DNA of 64,000 bases from Pycnopodia helianthoides (lineage: Eukaryota > Echinodermata > Asteroidea > Forcipulatida > Asteriidae), in assembly GCA_032158295.1 (NCBI GenBank), contig CM063262.1, positions 1,831,394 through 1,895,393 of the forward strand, in the 5' to 3' direction. Made by a program: the position numbers and the translations under genes. How positions within the stretch are numbered: position 1 is the stretch's first letter; every line of letters starts with the position of its first letter. Below, piece by piece: positions 23,401-31,631 of the stretch. The notes beneath the pieces were generated by a model. It saw only the letters and a program-made list of their open reading frames with translations, did no database searches and was not told the origin of the DNA.

Positions 23401-25029
23401 AAAAGTGGAATTCTTTAGACCAGGCCCGGAATAACATGGAGGCCACAGAGGACATAGCCTCTGGTGCCCGCAGGTCTTGGCCTTGGTGATCTTTCAAAAT
23501 CTTCCTCTAAGCTTCAAGTTTTACCAATAGAAAAAAATCAGAAACCGCCTTGTCCTTTCAAAGATGACATTCCAGGCCTGTTAAAGGTTGTTAGGACACT
23601 TGATCGAAATAACTTACGGACTGGCAGCAAAATTCAGGCTCTGATCACTCAGGAACTGGATTCCGACCGGACGGTCCCCCATGCAGTATTTCCGAATCAA
23701 CGTCATGCAGCCGTGGAGAGATTTCCTGGATGGTTTATTCTCATGGAAGAGGTCACCGCCGAGCAAGATCATGTCGACCTGGAGAGGTCAAAGGTCAAAT
23801 CAGAGGAGTTGAGAAAACTTTAAAGCTACATTTTTTACTTTAAAGTTTCTGGCATAAATAGAATGCTTTTGCAGCAACTGATGAAAGAAGACTTGAGCAG
23901 CGGCCGGGGGGGGGGGGGGGGGGGGGCTAGGGGGCACGTGCCCTCCACAAATTTCCAGTTTGCCCAGGTGCCCCCCCCCCCACTCCCCCAACGAAAAAAA
24001 ATCATGACAGTGTTCACAAAAATAAAAAGACAAAGAAAAGGGGAAAATGAGTGTTGTATTATCTAATGAAGTGAACGATCGCGATCGGGATCACAACGGC
24101 GGCCACAAAATTCCAAGAATGTCAGAGGATGGTGGCCCCCTGCAGCGTCCCCTCCAAAAATAAAAGCATGACCCCCACCACTGACAAATTCATTTCTCCT
24201 GGCCCCCCCCCCCCCACTTGAAAGAATGACGCAAAGAACTTCAAAGAATGACACAGCATTTTAAATGTACCTTCTTTTTTTGGGCGTGTTGCAGGATCTC
24301 TTCAAAGGTGTTGAGGGAATCGCTGTGACGAACGCCATCTTTCTCAGCATACCGATGTGACAATCGGTTGCTACATGTACAAACGGCAAACAATGATTTT
24401 CAATATTAAAAGGGATGTGTTGTCATGATCAGGCAGGCCTGTGGCTGTAGGTGGAATTACGAACTCTCACCCAATTAATACAGCACAGGTGCGCGCTCTC
24501 CATAGATATGAATATGATATGAAGAGAGGGCGCTCGCTGCATAACTGAGTGAGAGTTCATAATTCAAGAACAGCCACAGATCTGCTCTGATCACGACCAC
24601 ACAGACTCTTCATTGGGACACGAAACTAGAATACGAAGACAAAAATGGGTCAGTTCAACGATATTTCTATCATGAAATCGACAGAGATTAAGAAGTAAGA
24701 GTAAAGTTGAATCTGACATTGTAAACTAGTATGTATGTAGCCAGCCTCGTGTTGACCTTTTGCCCTTCACATTAGTGACCGGGTTGTGTGATTTGTGTTG
24801 TGTGCTAATGATTGGAGGATTGACATAAAGTCAAGTGCAGGAGATCGATTTAGACGCCATCATGTGGATTTTGCTGTAGTATTTGTAGTCATCCTTTTTA
24901 ATTAGAGGGCCGGCCTTTTTTTCCCCGTGCCTCTATATTTAAAATGGTGTAATTTGTCTTAAGTCAGTACAAGTGAAGTTCTTACCAACGAGCACTCTGA
25001 TCGTATTCTCCTTATCATCATCATCATTA
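11349..25029 (-). CDS. MRE11: MRE11 double-strand-break repair nuclease, 17 coding exons
   Basis: MRE11 is the Mn-dependent 3'-5' exonuclease and endonuclease of the nuclear MRE11-RAD50-NBS1 complex. It processes DNA breaks and activates ATM. Exons in transcript order: 24986-25029, 24271-24370, 23618-23778, 23189-23276, 22470-22611, 21653-21767, 21220-21405, 20541-20706, 18958-19038, 18283-18409, 17414-17520, 16590-16756, 16256-16321, 14879-15161, 13118-13152, 12437-12510, 11349-11427. Phosphoesterase motifs in order: [43 protein letters not shown] and LWGHEHEC. Next come the capping domain, a Gly-Arg tract and an acidic-basic C-terminus. About 673 residues are seen, against 708 in human. Exons 24271-24370 and 16590-16756 are each one base short. 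The start codon was not found. Identity is near certain; integrity is uncertain. Confidence 0.96.
11748..12215. repeat. Large foldback (inverted-repeat) element in the last MRE11 intron
   Basis: The arm at 11861-11935 (from ccgctatcgcccacaatcc to cttgtacacttccgggtctt) is inverted almost exactly at 12019-12093, with about 83 bp of loop. Weaker pairing extends outwards to near 11750 and 12205 (gaatgcgat; cgggggacctg). It holds no open gene. It is either a foldback transposon or a local inverted duplication; it is flanked by SINE-like sequence near 11615. Confidence 0.85.
12437..12510 (-). CDS. MRE11: MRE11 exon 16
   Basis: The acceptor is gttccag and the donor is gtaaac. It encodes [20 protein letters not shown] then TTNQ plus two bases. 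A Ser-rich, phosphorylation-prone stretch fits the poorly conserved C-terminal region. The call rests on phase continuity with both neighbours. Confidence 0.75.
12562..13000. repeat. Tandem repeat, 112-123-bp unit, four copies
   Basis: aatactccactctatggtaa and ggactctgataagattggtg recur near 12576, 12691, 12803 and 12926, within an MRE11 intron. A diverged pair of the same family sits at 17610-17830 in another intron. Confidence 0.88.
13118..13152 (-). CDS. MRE11: MRE11 exon 15 (micro-exon, basic)
   Basis: 35 bp between atctttcag and gtaagt. With the preceding G it encodes [12 protein letters not shown]. The KKKK run could act as a nuclear localisation signal (inference). The phases fit both neighbours. 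Confidence 0.7.
13480..13620 (-). mobile_element. tRNA-derived SINE type b, copy 1
   Basis: cagtaccttcccccagagtcc ... cacaggcatattactcgggtgggatttgaacccacaacc carries, inverted, a Pol III B box (ggttcaaatcc type). A second copy is at 16385-16520 with matching flanks. It is a SINE head, not a functional tRNA: no cloverleaf closes. Confidence 0.65.
13817..13950. mobile_element. TA-flanked MITE family G, copy 1
   Basis: The ends are atagactgtgcaagtcttgcg and, inverted, cgcgtgagacttgcacgttct. Other copies are at 41663-41813 and 55914-56611, with fragments near 51580 and 59890. The flanking TA suggests a Tc1/mariner-like target (inference). Confidence 0.75.
14515..14725 (-). mobile_element. tRNA-derived SINE type c, copy 1
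   Basis: On the minus strand it reads a Pol III-like head (cacctctgtgggcgcaggttc then gaatcc) followed by a body ending in cccgttggaggttttactcc. The same family lies at 16050-16200 on plus and at 19600-19690. Confidence 0.6.
14879..15161 (-). CDS. MRE11: MRE11 exon 14 with the Gly-Arg (GAR) tract
   Basis: It encodes [11 protein letters not shown], an acidic Ser-rich segment ([18 protein letters not shown]), then [17 protein letters not shown] and a Ser/Gly/Lys stretch. In vertebrate MRE11 the GAR tract is methylated by PRMT1 and contributes to DNA binding. The acceptor is attcttgag and the donor is gtaagc. A decayed copy of the exon start lies upstream at 15587. Confidence 0.93.
15221..15586 (-). 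mobile_element. SINE type a, inserted beside MRE11 exon 14
   Basis: It runs from an ATA-repeat tail (ataataatactttac) through ccctttatactacgtttctaagcgc to a tRNA-like head read on minus (gtgggtttgagtcccggtc). It matches the elements at 19051-19400 and 20840-21050. It lies between two copies of an 80-bp stretch, 15141-15220 and 15587-15666. Confidence 0.75.
15587..15666 (-). pseudogene. Duplicated fragment of MRE11 intron 13 and exon 14 start
   Basis: On the minus strand it contains a polypyrimidine-poor acceptor, then gaggtgatggataaagccaa, matching the true exon start gaggtgatgaataaagccaa. It breaks off into SINE sequence after about seven codons. It is a decoy 3' splice site upstream of the real one. 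Confidence 0.75.
16050..16200 (+). mobile_element. tRNA-derived SINE type c, copy 2
   Basis: A-box-like ggttggctcagtggc is followed by the B box ggttcgattcc, then gccttgcatgcggactgggt. It is a tRNA-derived head in the plus orientation within an MRE11 intron. Confidence 0.65.
16256..16321 (-). CDS. MRE11: MRE11 exon 13
   Basis: 22 codons, [20 protein letters not shown] then QG, between ttttttcag and gtaaga. It corresponds to the coiled, charged region after the capping domain. Phase 0 at both ends. Confidence 0.8.
16385..16520 (-). mobile_element. tRNA-derived SINE type b, copy 2
   Basis: It shares cagtacttcccccgagttc and ctcgggtgggattcgaacc with the copy at 13480. The inverted B box is visible. 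It lies between MRE11 exons. Confidence 0.65.
16590..16756 (-). CDS. MRE11: MRE11 exon 12, one base short of frame
   Basis: From acceptor ctccgcag the frame gives HKQLSLLSK; the next conserved residues [20 protein letters not shown] lie in the next frame. Human MRE11 has the same order (QLSLLTERG then M-G-E-A-V-Q-E-F). The break is in an A-run (TTTT on plus, about 16730-16733), and the exon is 167 bp where 168 is needed. A weaker acceptor (gctcag, exon end 16742) would restore frame but drop the conserved QLSLL segment. An assembly deletion in a single-copy essential gene is the likeliest cause. Confidence 0.85.
17191..17384. mobile_element. Inverted-repeat element family D, copy 3
   Basis: gggcccaatttcatagagctgc at the left and gcggctctatgaaaatgggccc at the right form terminal inverted repeats, in an MRE11 intron. 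Confidence 0.85.
17414..17520 (-). CDS. MRE11: MRE11 exon 11
   Basis: It encodes [20 protein letters not shown] then [25 protein letters not shown] is identical to human MRE11. The donor is gtgagc and the acceptor is cgctcacag. Confidence 0.95.
17610..17830. repeat. Two-copy tandem repeat related to the 12.6-kb array
   Basis: ttggactctgattatggtgg ... cagtcctcagtccaacacc occurs twice, about 110 bp apart. It shares ggactctgat and tgcctg segments with the 112-123-bp repeat at 12562. Confidence 0.8.
17849..18212. mobile_element. MITE family A, copy 3
   Basis: Full-length copy with TTAA at both ends (17849-17852, 18209-18212) and the central palindrome atcacgcgtgat. Confidence 0.82.
18283..18409 (-). 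CDS. MRE11: MRE11 exon 10
   Basis: [20 protein letters not shown] then [20 protein letters not shown]: the highly conserved capping-domain strand VDYSGGFE and the F-x-Q-x-F-V-x-R-x-A-N-x-K-D-I signature. Phase 1 at the donor. Confidence 0.97.
18958..19038 (-). CDS. MRE11: MRE11 exon 9
   Basis: 27 codons, [20 protein letters not shown] then LPLIRLR. The [14 protein letters not shown] junction matches human LVRLRVDYSGGF. The donor is gtaagc and the acceptor is gacgcag. Confidence 0.95.
19051..19400 (-). mobile_element. SINE type a, best-preserved copy
   Basis: The tail side reads aataataataatatttgattt and atagcgctttatacaccatg; the head side reads cgggattcgaacccacactc on plus, an inverted B box. 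About 350 bp. It is a tRNA-derived SINE with an ATA-repeat tail. The 15221 and 20840 copies share its body (gtaaagtgtcttgctcaggg). Confidence 0.75.
19698..19899. mobile_element. Inverted-repeat element family D, copy 4, next to a SINE type c fragment
   Basis: ggccccaatttcatagagctgc to gcagctctatgaaactgggccc. SINE type c fragments lie on both sides (19610-19690 and 19900-19930), so the element appears to have inserted into that SINE. Confidence 0.75.
19969..20335. mobile_element. TTAA MITE family C, diverged copy
   Basis: Starts ttaaaggcaggatatattttc. It shares tgggctcaattggtcgtc, gagaaattacccctttctc and gagggagttgtttctcaca with the copies at 36370 and 40979, read in the opposite orientation. 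Confidence 0.7.
20541..20706 (-). CDS. MRE11: MRE11 exon 8
   Basis: [20 protein letters not shown] then [12 protein letters not shown]: the strand after the nuclease core, matching human MRE11 residues around H-T-V-R-Q-F-F-M-E-D-I. It ends EEFCAEK. The donor is gtaaag. Confidence 0.95.
20840..21050 (-). mobile_element. SINE type a, head portion
   Basis: It shares gtaaagtatcttgctcaa and the inverted tRNA-like head (cacgaccgggacacgaaccc) with the 19051 copy. The tail half is missing. Confidence 0.6.
21220..21405 (-). CDS. MRE11: MRE11 exon 7: metal-binding motif V
   Basis: [35 protein letters not shown] and [19 protein letters not shown] are near identical to vertebrate MRE11. The GHEH histidines bind metal in the active site. 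The donor gtataa is weak, but the next exon completes the Lys codon correctly. Confidence 0.98.
21653..21767 (-). CDS. MRE11: MRE11 exon 6
   Basis: [20 protein letters not shown] then [17 protein letters not shown]. The LHQN is phosphoesterase motif IV. The neighbouring HG of exon 7 completes the conserved HQNR-x-KHG. Confidence 0.97.
21960..22055. repeat. (AATC)n microsatellite
   Basis: Runs of aatcaatcaatc broken by one aataaatccatc. An (AAT)n run also lies at 21778-21800. Both are intronic. Confidence 0.92.
22090..22469. repeat. Degenerate repeats resembling the end of MRE11 exon 5
   Basis: The exon 5 end and donor on plus read accgattccatacagggctagcctggtctttcccttctgta in sum. Similar stretches follow at about 22262 (gattccatacttttatagcc), 22326 (actgattccataaggatata) and 22421 (gattccacactttgatagcc), each with tagcctggttct-type sequence. 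This looks like a minisatellite seeded by the exon edge. Confidence 0.65.
22470..22611 (-). CDS. MRE11: MRE11 exon 5
   Basis: [20 protein letters not shown] then [20 protein letters not shown] and [16 protein letters not shown] is the conserved strand before motif IV. The donor is gtgagt. Confidence 0.97.
22705..22800 (+). mobile_element. SINE type a head, plus orientation
   Basis: gtgtcgtggccgagcgcactg (A-box-like) and ggttcaagtccaggc (B box) sit at tRNA-like spacing, and the body tctggtgtttctgatcag matches the inverted head at 19350. Not a real tRNA gene. Confidence 0.6.
23189..23276 (-). CDS. MRE11: MRE11 exon 4: HGNHD motif
   Basis: [20 protein letters not shown] then [14 protein letters not shown] is phosphoesterase motif III: its Asn binds metal and its His acts in catalysis. 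The donor is gtaagt. Confidence 0.98.
23618..23778 (-). CDS. MRE11: MRE11 exon 3: [12 protein letters not shown] motif
   Basis: [20 protein letters not shown] then [20 protein letters not shown] and QFLSDQS. The GGD aspartate bridges the two metals. Nearly identical to human MRE11. Confidence 0.98.
23900..24215. repeat. Poly-G / poly-C runs in an MRE11 intron
   Basis: A G-run of about 20 at 23907-23926, and C-runs at 23971-23980 and 24205-24214. The surrounding CCCTCC and GGGGGCAC sequence is partly self-complementary. It may form G-quadruplex or hairpin structures; it is also a place where read length errors are likely. Confidence 0.8.
24271..24370 (-). CDS. MRE11: MRE11 exon 2: first metal motif, one base short of frame
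   Basis: From acceptor catgtag the frame reads (A)TDCHIG, motif I with its metal-binding Asp and His. The rest ([20 protein letters not shown] then QHAQKKK) is in the next frame. The exon is 100 bp; 101 are needed to reach phase 0 at the next exon. The missing base is a T between GG and TATGC (minus strand). As read, the next exon hits a stop within three codons. Confidence 0.88.
24412..24602. mobile_element. MITE family F (TGTCGTCATGATnAAAGCAGGCCTGTGGCTGTA), copy 1
   Basis: Left end gtgttgtcatgatcaggcagg with cctgtggctgta, right end the inverse (acagccacagatctgctct, gatcacgaccacac). About 190 bp, palindromic. Other copies are at 33588, 35128, 48680, 49105, 54309 and 61627. Confidence 0.75.
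24986..25029 (-). CDS. MRE11: MRE11 exon 1 of those found
   Basis: It encodes [14 protein letters not shown], matching the start of the human nuclease domain (D-D-E-N-T-F-K-I-L-V). The acceptor is cttcag and the donor is gtaaga. It enters with one base completing a codon, so a further upstream exon must carry the start. Confidence 0.88.
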
Positions 25030-27300
25030 CTGAAGAAAAGAAAAGTAAATTTCAGATCTTAATTTAACCTCTAAAAGACATTAACTTCTGTATAATCACC
25101 ACCATACACCCAGACATGGCTTACATTGTTAACTTTTTGACTAAATTTTTGTCTTGTGAAAGTTTCTGGGGGAAAAAAAAAACGAAACAGAATTTTGTTT
25201 TTAGAAATGAAGACCCTAGTTTTAAATATGGAAACATCAAATCAGGTCATGACCTTTACTTTGACCTTTTTGGTGGGGATACATCAGATCTTGCTGCCGT
25301 CTGGGGCTGCTATAGACATTTTGGCACAAACCATTTCTGGCCGCTGTGGTCTCTATATTAAGGGTTAATTCAATAAAAATTGTATGTATAGGAAGTTTAC
25401 AAAGAAATCACACATATCAAAACCCAATGCATAGTTTAGCCAGAGGGTGTCTGGATGTCTTTTAGACACTCTGTTTAAAATTTGGACACCCTGTTTTATC
25501 TGTCATTTACATGTAAATGTGTAGACTATTGTTGAAGGTGAACAATTTGGACATCCAGTTTTTAAATTTCCTGCAAATTTGGACATCGCTTTTACCAAAC
25601 CCTGGATAAAACCTTGACCCCCATAAATGAAGATAGTAGCTTTGATCAATTGTTGCTCTGCTTTGAATACATCATCTTGAAAACATACCTTGGTAAGGAG
25701 TCATTTGCTTGGTCTGAAAATGAATATGACATCTTCAAGTGTTTGTCGTCTCACAGAGATCTTTATTTAGTAGGTCCAGCATTGGTTGACAGTTCCCTCA
25801 CTCAGTGCTCTGTCTAGCTTTAAACAAAAGTGGTGCACAAAATATAACAGGATTGAGAAACTTGTTTCTGACAAAAGATCTGTTGGCCGCCGAATAGAAA
25901 ATAGCTAGTAATTTAACTGGTCACACAAGGGAAACCGACACTTAGTGACAGGGTAAAATTAAACAATTTAGGGTTGAGCAAAATGAAATTGACGTTTACA
26001 AGTCATCATGGTCATGTAAGTTTTTGTTCCGCTAATGACGTGTAAAGTCTCCCCATATGGTCTGCTGTGCTAGTGCTACACTTGCCAGTGAGAGATTGTC
26101 TTAATTGTTGAGCCATGGCGAGCGAGACCATGGAGGTGGTGAGACTGTAACTGTGTGGGGAGAGACGGGGCCGAGACCTACACCGTAAAAACAGTCGAAT
26201 TCCCCCGATCCTCAGGCCAGCATGGGTAGTAAATAGTGCAGAAGAAAATTTAATAAGGAAGACAGCTTGACATAAACAATTATCACATCAGCTGAAAGCA
26301 ATAAAGCTATCACAACATGTTAACTTACCTGTCCTGACTGAGAATTTCCACATTTCCTGCTTATCACCACTCCCGCTTATCACTTGAAAAGATATTAAAA
26401 ATAATATACAAAGAAGGTCATGACCCGTCGTACTGTGTACTGTTAGTGTTTCTGGGAGGCATATAACCAACACGACGTATGAAGCTACATATGTCTGTTT
26501 GGTTATATATCTCGTTTCTGGATATAAAAATTCCCCATTTCACATCATGTGTCGTCGTCGTGAGTGGCGCGCCGAAGCACGCCCTCCAGCGTCAATTGAA
26601 TCCACATCAACACTAGACTTGTCCTATGTCTCTTGAATTGCGTTGTCCCTTTCCCCAACGTCTTTAATACCAGAAGTCGAGGCACTGCAGCATGTAGATC
26701 ACCTGTTTCAGTAATTTATGATGTTTTTGGTGGGTTTTTTTCCCACTGCCAAAGTTGCCAGGTGGTATACATTTTTCAGGGTTTTGAGTTTTCCGCTCAA
26801 GTTAATATTTGTCTGTAAAATGTTAGACTTTTTATTACGGACTTCACCAACATAATTTTGATCCACTCTTTTGGGGGCAACATTTCAGAATGTTTAGAAG
26901 AATTAATAATTAACAATATTTTAAACGTTTAAATTTGTTTTTCATTTTTTCTCATTGTTTCTTGTACAAAACACGCACACATGTTTGTAAGCGGTGTAAA
27001 CCGAGGACATCCCTTTGTTCTTCCATTGTTTAGACTTAGTTTGTTTAGCGACGTTCCCACTTGGCTTTTCACACAAGCAAAGCGAGGACTGTCCCTGGTA
27101 TGTCAATTTCCCCGGCTCCCTTTTGTTTTAAAGGTCCTTGGTGTGAATGCGTAGACATGTTCTTCAAAGAAGCGCTATACAAAGGATCAACACGTTTATC
27201 AATCCGTCAATATGAGCCCGAACAGTATGGAAGCTTAAATGAGCATGTCTTGTAGGGAATAAGGCATCAATACTACCCGGGAATCAGTAGTTTTGTTGGA
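25030..27300. other. MRE11 5' region; start exon not located
   Basis: Two weak candidates for the leading exon exist on minus. One ends at donor gtaagt (exon low end 26329); its frame compatible with exon 24986-25029 reads NVEILSQD but has no ATG after a TGA-TAA. A small one near 25689-25713 (ATGACTCCTTACCAAG, then gtatgt) has the wrong phase. Neither is accepted. A CpG-containing stretch near 26550-26590 (gtcgtcgtgagtggcgcgcc) could mark the promoter. Confidence 0.3.
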
Positions 27301-27469
27301 TAAGCGTTCGTTTGGAAATACACGGCGTGAAACACTGTGCTGTTATTAAATATGGTTTTCAATTGCAAAGTATAGAAATTATATTTATGAGCCTGTCTTA
27401 TAAGAACACCATAACCTGTATCTTGTGTTTTTGGCTTATACTGCTGCATTATAAAACTTCGTTACATGT

Positions 27470-27955
27470 AACTGGTTACATTTGAAGAGAGGCTATTAGT
27501 TTTCGACCATTAGACTGTTTGCGCATGCGTGCAGCAATTCACACTGGAGGCAGATTCTTACGCGACTAATAGGTGTGTGCGTAGTTGAACTTTACGTTCT
27601 ATGTACCTTTGACAAACAATAGTGGGCGTGTTTTACTCGCAAATTATGTCTACGTAGCACGGTTTGCCGTCACACCCATGTTTGCTAAAACCCGTGCTTG
27701 GTTTGTGTGAAGTCGTCACTCGTCAGTAGCGCTTTGATCAAACTCTTCGTAATTGTCATCGATCGACTTCAAACTGCGCTTGCAAAACGATTATAGACTA
27801 ACCAGCTAGGTCTTTTGGATCTATAAAGAGGAAACAAATTTTGCCGACTCGGCCAAGTTCGGCCATCTGTATTCCTTTTTGCATTGGTTGCTGCTGAGAA
27901 CTCGAAAGAACACACTGCAGTCTCGGTAAAAAAAAAAACCCACATCATTGTAAGG
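27470..27955 (+). promoter_or_regulatory. Promoter and 5' non-coding exon block, PAN family copy 1
   Basis: About 480 bp nearly repeated at 37560-37953 and 43375-43875. Shared landmarks, in order: tgtttgcgcatgcgtgcag, gtgggcgtgttttactcgc, atgtctacgtagcacgg, cagtagcgctttgatcaaac, ttgcattggttgctg and cacactgcag. It ends at a conserved donor aag|gtaagt (27955). Conservation up to a donor upstream of each coding exon fits a promoter plus first untranslated exon. No TATA box is obvious. Confidence 0.6.
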
Positions 27956-28028
27956 TAAGTTTTTGTCTCGAGCAGTATGGTCTTTAAGAACATCATATAA
28001 GACCATTTAATGTATAGTAACGAGAGCT

Positions 28029-28421
28029 TGAAGGAACATTACAGAATTGGTAAGAAAAAAACTAGTAAAATATACTTTTTGATCACAGGTTTACATAAAA
28101 CTTACACGGTCTAATGATGATGATAGTAGAAAACATCCCTTGAAATATTTCTGTCTGAAATGCCATATTTGATGAGAATTGAATAAACTAATTTTCCGAT
28201 TGGAGTTTATTGCTCAGTGAGCGTTTTATTCATTTGTTGAATCTATATGATTTCATGCAAATGTTTAATTGGTTTTTCACTACTTTCTCGTGACCCAGAT
28301 GGCCGATCGATCTCAAACTTCTACAGGTTTGTCAGTTTATGTATATGGTGGATTACATAAAGTGCTTACACTGCCAGCAACTATTTTGTTAGCAAAAACC
28401 AATTCTGTAATGTTCCTTTAA
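28029..28421. mobile_element. MITE family B, copy 2 (first intron of PAN copy 1)
   Basis: ttgaaggaacattacagaattgg to ccaattctgtaatgttccttt plus TTAA; about 393 bp. Confidence 0.82.
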
Positions 28422-29005
28422 ATTAGTCTGATGCTTTGAGTCAATCTGAACATCAGTGTTTTAAATACAACGAACACAGGGAATGTGACCAATAAAGCCA
28501 CATATACAATCATTCAAATAGGTTGGTTTGAAATTGGTGGTGAAGTCATTTTTTGTAAAAAAGAAAAGAAAAAAAAAGAAGACTTTTGCAAACATTGAAC
28601 ATTAACGGCACATGCCTGCATGGATTGTGACTTGAAGTTCAAGGTAAGTTGTTTATAAGTCACCATACTGATCTGATTGTAAAATACACAATATTTACAG
28701 AGAGATAAGTCTATATATTTTTTTTGATCTAAAGGTGGCATTACGGATCCACTTGTCTGGCGTGGGTTCAATCGAGCCCCTCTCCCTCCCCAAAACACTT
28801 ATCCCAAACTCCTTCCCCCACTCTAACGCCCCAAAACCCACAGACAAGGCAGATTTTCAAAGGTGCATGTGCTCACCTTTTGCTTTAAATTGTGCATCGT
28901 TAGGGAACCATACGTAGGTCAGAAGAATAAGCCCTTGCTGTGTTTAGAAGCGGAACCAACTGGGGAAGTGGCGGGCACCACACCCTATTCAGAACCCCTG
29001 CCCCA

Positions 29006-29397
29006 CACTATGAAAATCTTTGTCTTGAAAATGGAGTGAAAATCCACATTTCTCCTTGAAGTCGTCAATTCCCCCTTTTCACCTAGTTTTCACGAAGTTC
29101 TTTTTGAACTAGCCGGAGCCTAAGTGTTTTATGTTGTTTTTACTGAGCTGTGCTGCTGAAAACATGAATCACCAATTGAAGAGTTCTAGGCTTGGATGGA
29201 GAGCATTCCCTGATATCATGGTGAAATTCACGGAGGCCAGCAAATGGTCTGGAGACTTTTTTTCGTTCAAGGTGATTTAAGGAAATTGCAATTCCATTCC
29301 AAAGCATGATGAAAGAGAAATAACTCCTTGAATTTCAGCCAAATCCTGCACTTCACTGAGATTTCACGGTGGTTTCACAGCAAAGATTTTCATAGTG
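29006..29397. mobile_element. Inverted-repeat element family E, copy 2
   Basis: Almost identical to the copy at 4730 across its whole length, with ends cactatgaaaatctttg and caaagattttcatagtg. Confidence 0.85.
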
Positions 29398-29399
29398 CC

Positions 29400-30668
29400 A
29401 CTTGCCCCTCTCAAAATAGGTTGAGAAAATGCACAAAATGAATCTGTCAAAACATCAAAAGCTCTCCCCCCCCCCCACACCCTCCCCATCGGAATTGTCT
29501 AGCCACGCCAACTTTGCTCTAGCGTACTCTATAATTCATTTTTACAAGTCCGCTCAAAATGAAGGATTCAAAATTAATCACTAAAACGTTTGCAGACGTA
29601 GTTCCACTCTTACAATCATCTATTAATTTTCACTCAGTCTCAAACGTAGGCCTACAATTATGAATTATCGTTTAACGCCTCATTAAAAAAAAATATTAGT
29701 AACAAATAAATTTAAAAAATGTCGGTTTAAAAAATATTATTATTATAATTTCTTCAAGGCGCGTGCTGCCTTGATTGGTGAACGTTGTTAAATATAACTG
29801 GCAAGGCTTGAAAAGAAAGAAGGAAAAAAAAGGTTGCCCTTGGGAAATGTGGGTCGTCTATAAATAATTATGCCACCAGTAACTGTTGCTGCGTCGGCGA
29901 AGGGTCTCTTAGCAAACGCCATGGAAAATTAACTAAGCATACCAATGATTGAATTAAGCTGTGTGTTGGGGCGATGAGAACGTGACTGCGTCTACCATAA
30001 TAATAATAAAAAAATAAAAAAATAAAAAAAATTAATGACCCCCCCGACGTTTAGAGCCTATAGCAGAGTCTTTCTCGATTGCTAAATAATAATATAATAA
30101 TAATATACTAACACAATAATAATAAATGGTCATGATAATTTTGTTGTTCACTGGTGATGACGTCATTGGCTGATTATCATTTTGAACTCATTGCCCATCG
30201 ATAGCCGTTTTTTGGACATCTGTCTCTTTATTCAAAGCAGCAGTCAACAGCTTTCTCCTCGATTCAACCCTATGCAACACGAAGTTTTTAATTGTTTATA
30301 TCTTTGTAATTGTTATCCTTTTCCCCTGTGTATATTGAGTGTCTGTACCTTTTAGAAATATTTTTATCGGCAGACTGAACCTTTAGGTTAAAGGAAAATT
30401 TACATTTTCTTCCTCAGTCTAGACTTCTCCATATCTATTTGGATCTCTTTTGTGTGTAAATTTTGATTGAACCTGTGGAGAGAAAAAAATAAATAAATAA
30501 ATAACGGTTCACGTTATAAATAAATAACGGTTCACGTTATGATGGCTGACTTCGTTTAAGTAACATCATTAGTAATGTTCTTTTTTTCTGACAGACACGG
30601 CGCACAAATGTTCATTATAATTATAATAATAATTAATGTTGATATTGTTAATATTTCATTTGTTTCAG
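29400..30668. other. Intron 1 of PAN copy 1: simple sequence, no gene seen
   Basis: AT-rich, with (aat)/(aataaa) microsatellite runs near 30000-30120 and 30488-30530. The last 120 bp (from ttctttttttctgacagaca) are conserved upstream of copies 2 and 3 and hold the polypyrimidine tract of the coding exon. Confidence 0.55.
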
Positions 30669-31194
30669 AGTGATTGAATGTATCATGTTGTGTGCGATGC
30701 TTTGGTCGATTTACGTCACCCTGTCATCAATTACGGTTATCACAATGGCAACTTCATCATTTGGTTGCAGTGATACAAACCCCGTTTATCGGCGTCACGT
30801 CAGCGCAACTTGCTTATGGGCAACTCCCATAGGTTTTACCGAGGCACCGCGCCTGGCCTGTCCCTTGCTGGGCACGCCTACCGCAACACAACGGCGCGTT
30901 CTTCTGCGTTGTGCTCAGTGTATTGCCTGCAAAGTGACGAATGCAAGTCCTTTAATTACTGCATGGACGACAAGATCTGTCAGCTCAACTCAGCTGTGTA
31001 CTCTAAGAACGAGGACACGCGATGGAATCTAGTGGCTGCCTCTACTTTGATGAAAGTTTTCATGACGAAGGACTTGCTGATGGAGAGCTATTAGGTAGGT
31101 CCGTCTGCCTCTCTCTGCAGTAACCAGCTAAAAATGTTGTGGGACCATTTAAAGAAAACGTAAAAATTGGGTTTCTTCGTATGGTGTTCTAAAG

Positions 31195-31440
31195 ACGATA
31201 AATATGCATTGCGTCATGCCGTCGCGTCATCAGTGCCGTCGCCCATCGCATCGTGTGCCGCGTCGCCCATCGCGTCACCCGACGCGACCGTGATCGTAAT
31301 TCGTCCGTCGACCGTTGTGTCGTGCCGTTACCCGTCGTGTCGTGCCGTCACGTCGCCCGTCGCGCCGCTCGTCTTGACGGCATGACGCGACGGGCGATGG
31401 CACTGGTTACTCGACGGCACGATGCGACCCATTATGTCGT
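31195..31440. repeat. GTCGC-rich satellite, first coding intron of copy 1
   Basis: Roughly 245 bp of short units such as gccgtcgcgtcatcagtgcc, cgtcgcccatcgc and gtcgtgccgtcacgtcgcc, ending in the inverse strand (gacggcatgacgcgacgggc). It is very CpG-rich in an AT-rich neighbourhood and can pair with itself. Frames across it (Ser/Ala/Val runs) are artefacts. Confidence 0.85.
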
Positions 31441-31631
31441 TCGTGTTAAAAACAACCTATCTTCGAAACGTAAAGTGGCGTGTTTTTCGTCTGCTCCAGG
31501 CAAATGTTAGCATGACATGAACCCTATCCAAATTGCATTTCCTGTACGGTCGAGGGGAAAATAGCTTTCAAAAATTAAGCTGCAAAAAACTTTCATTTTG
31601 ATACTTTTTGTTCCATTTAATATCTTTTCAG

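Noticed and set aside
26329..26382. First coding exon of MRE11
   Set aside because: The donor is good, but the frame compatible with the next exon has no ATG after a TGA-TAA, and the frame with an ATG has the wrong phase.
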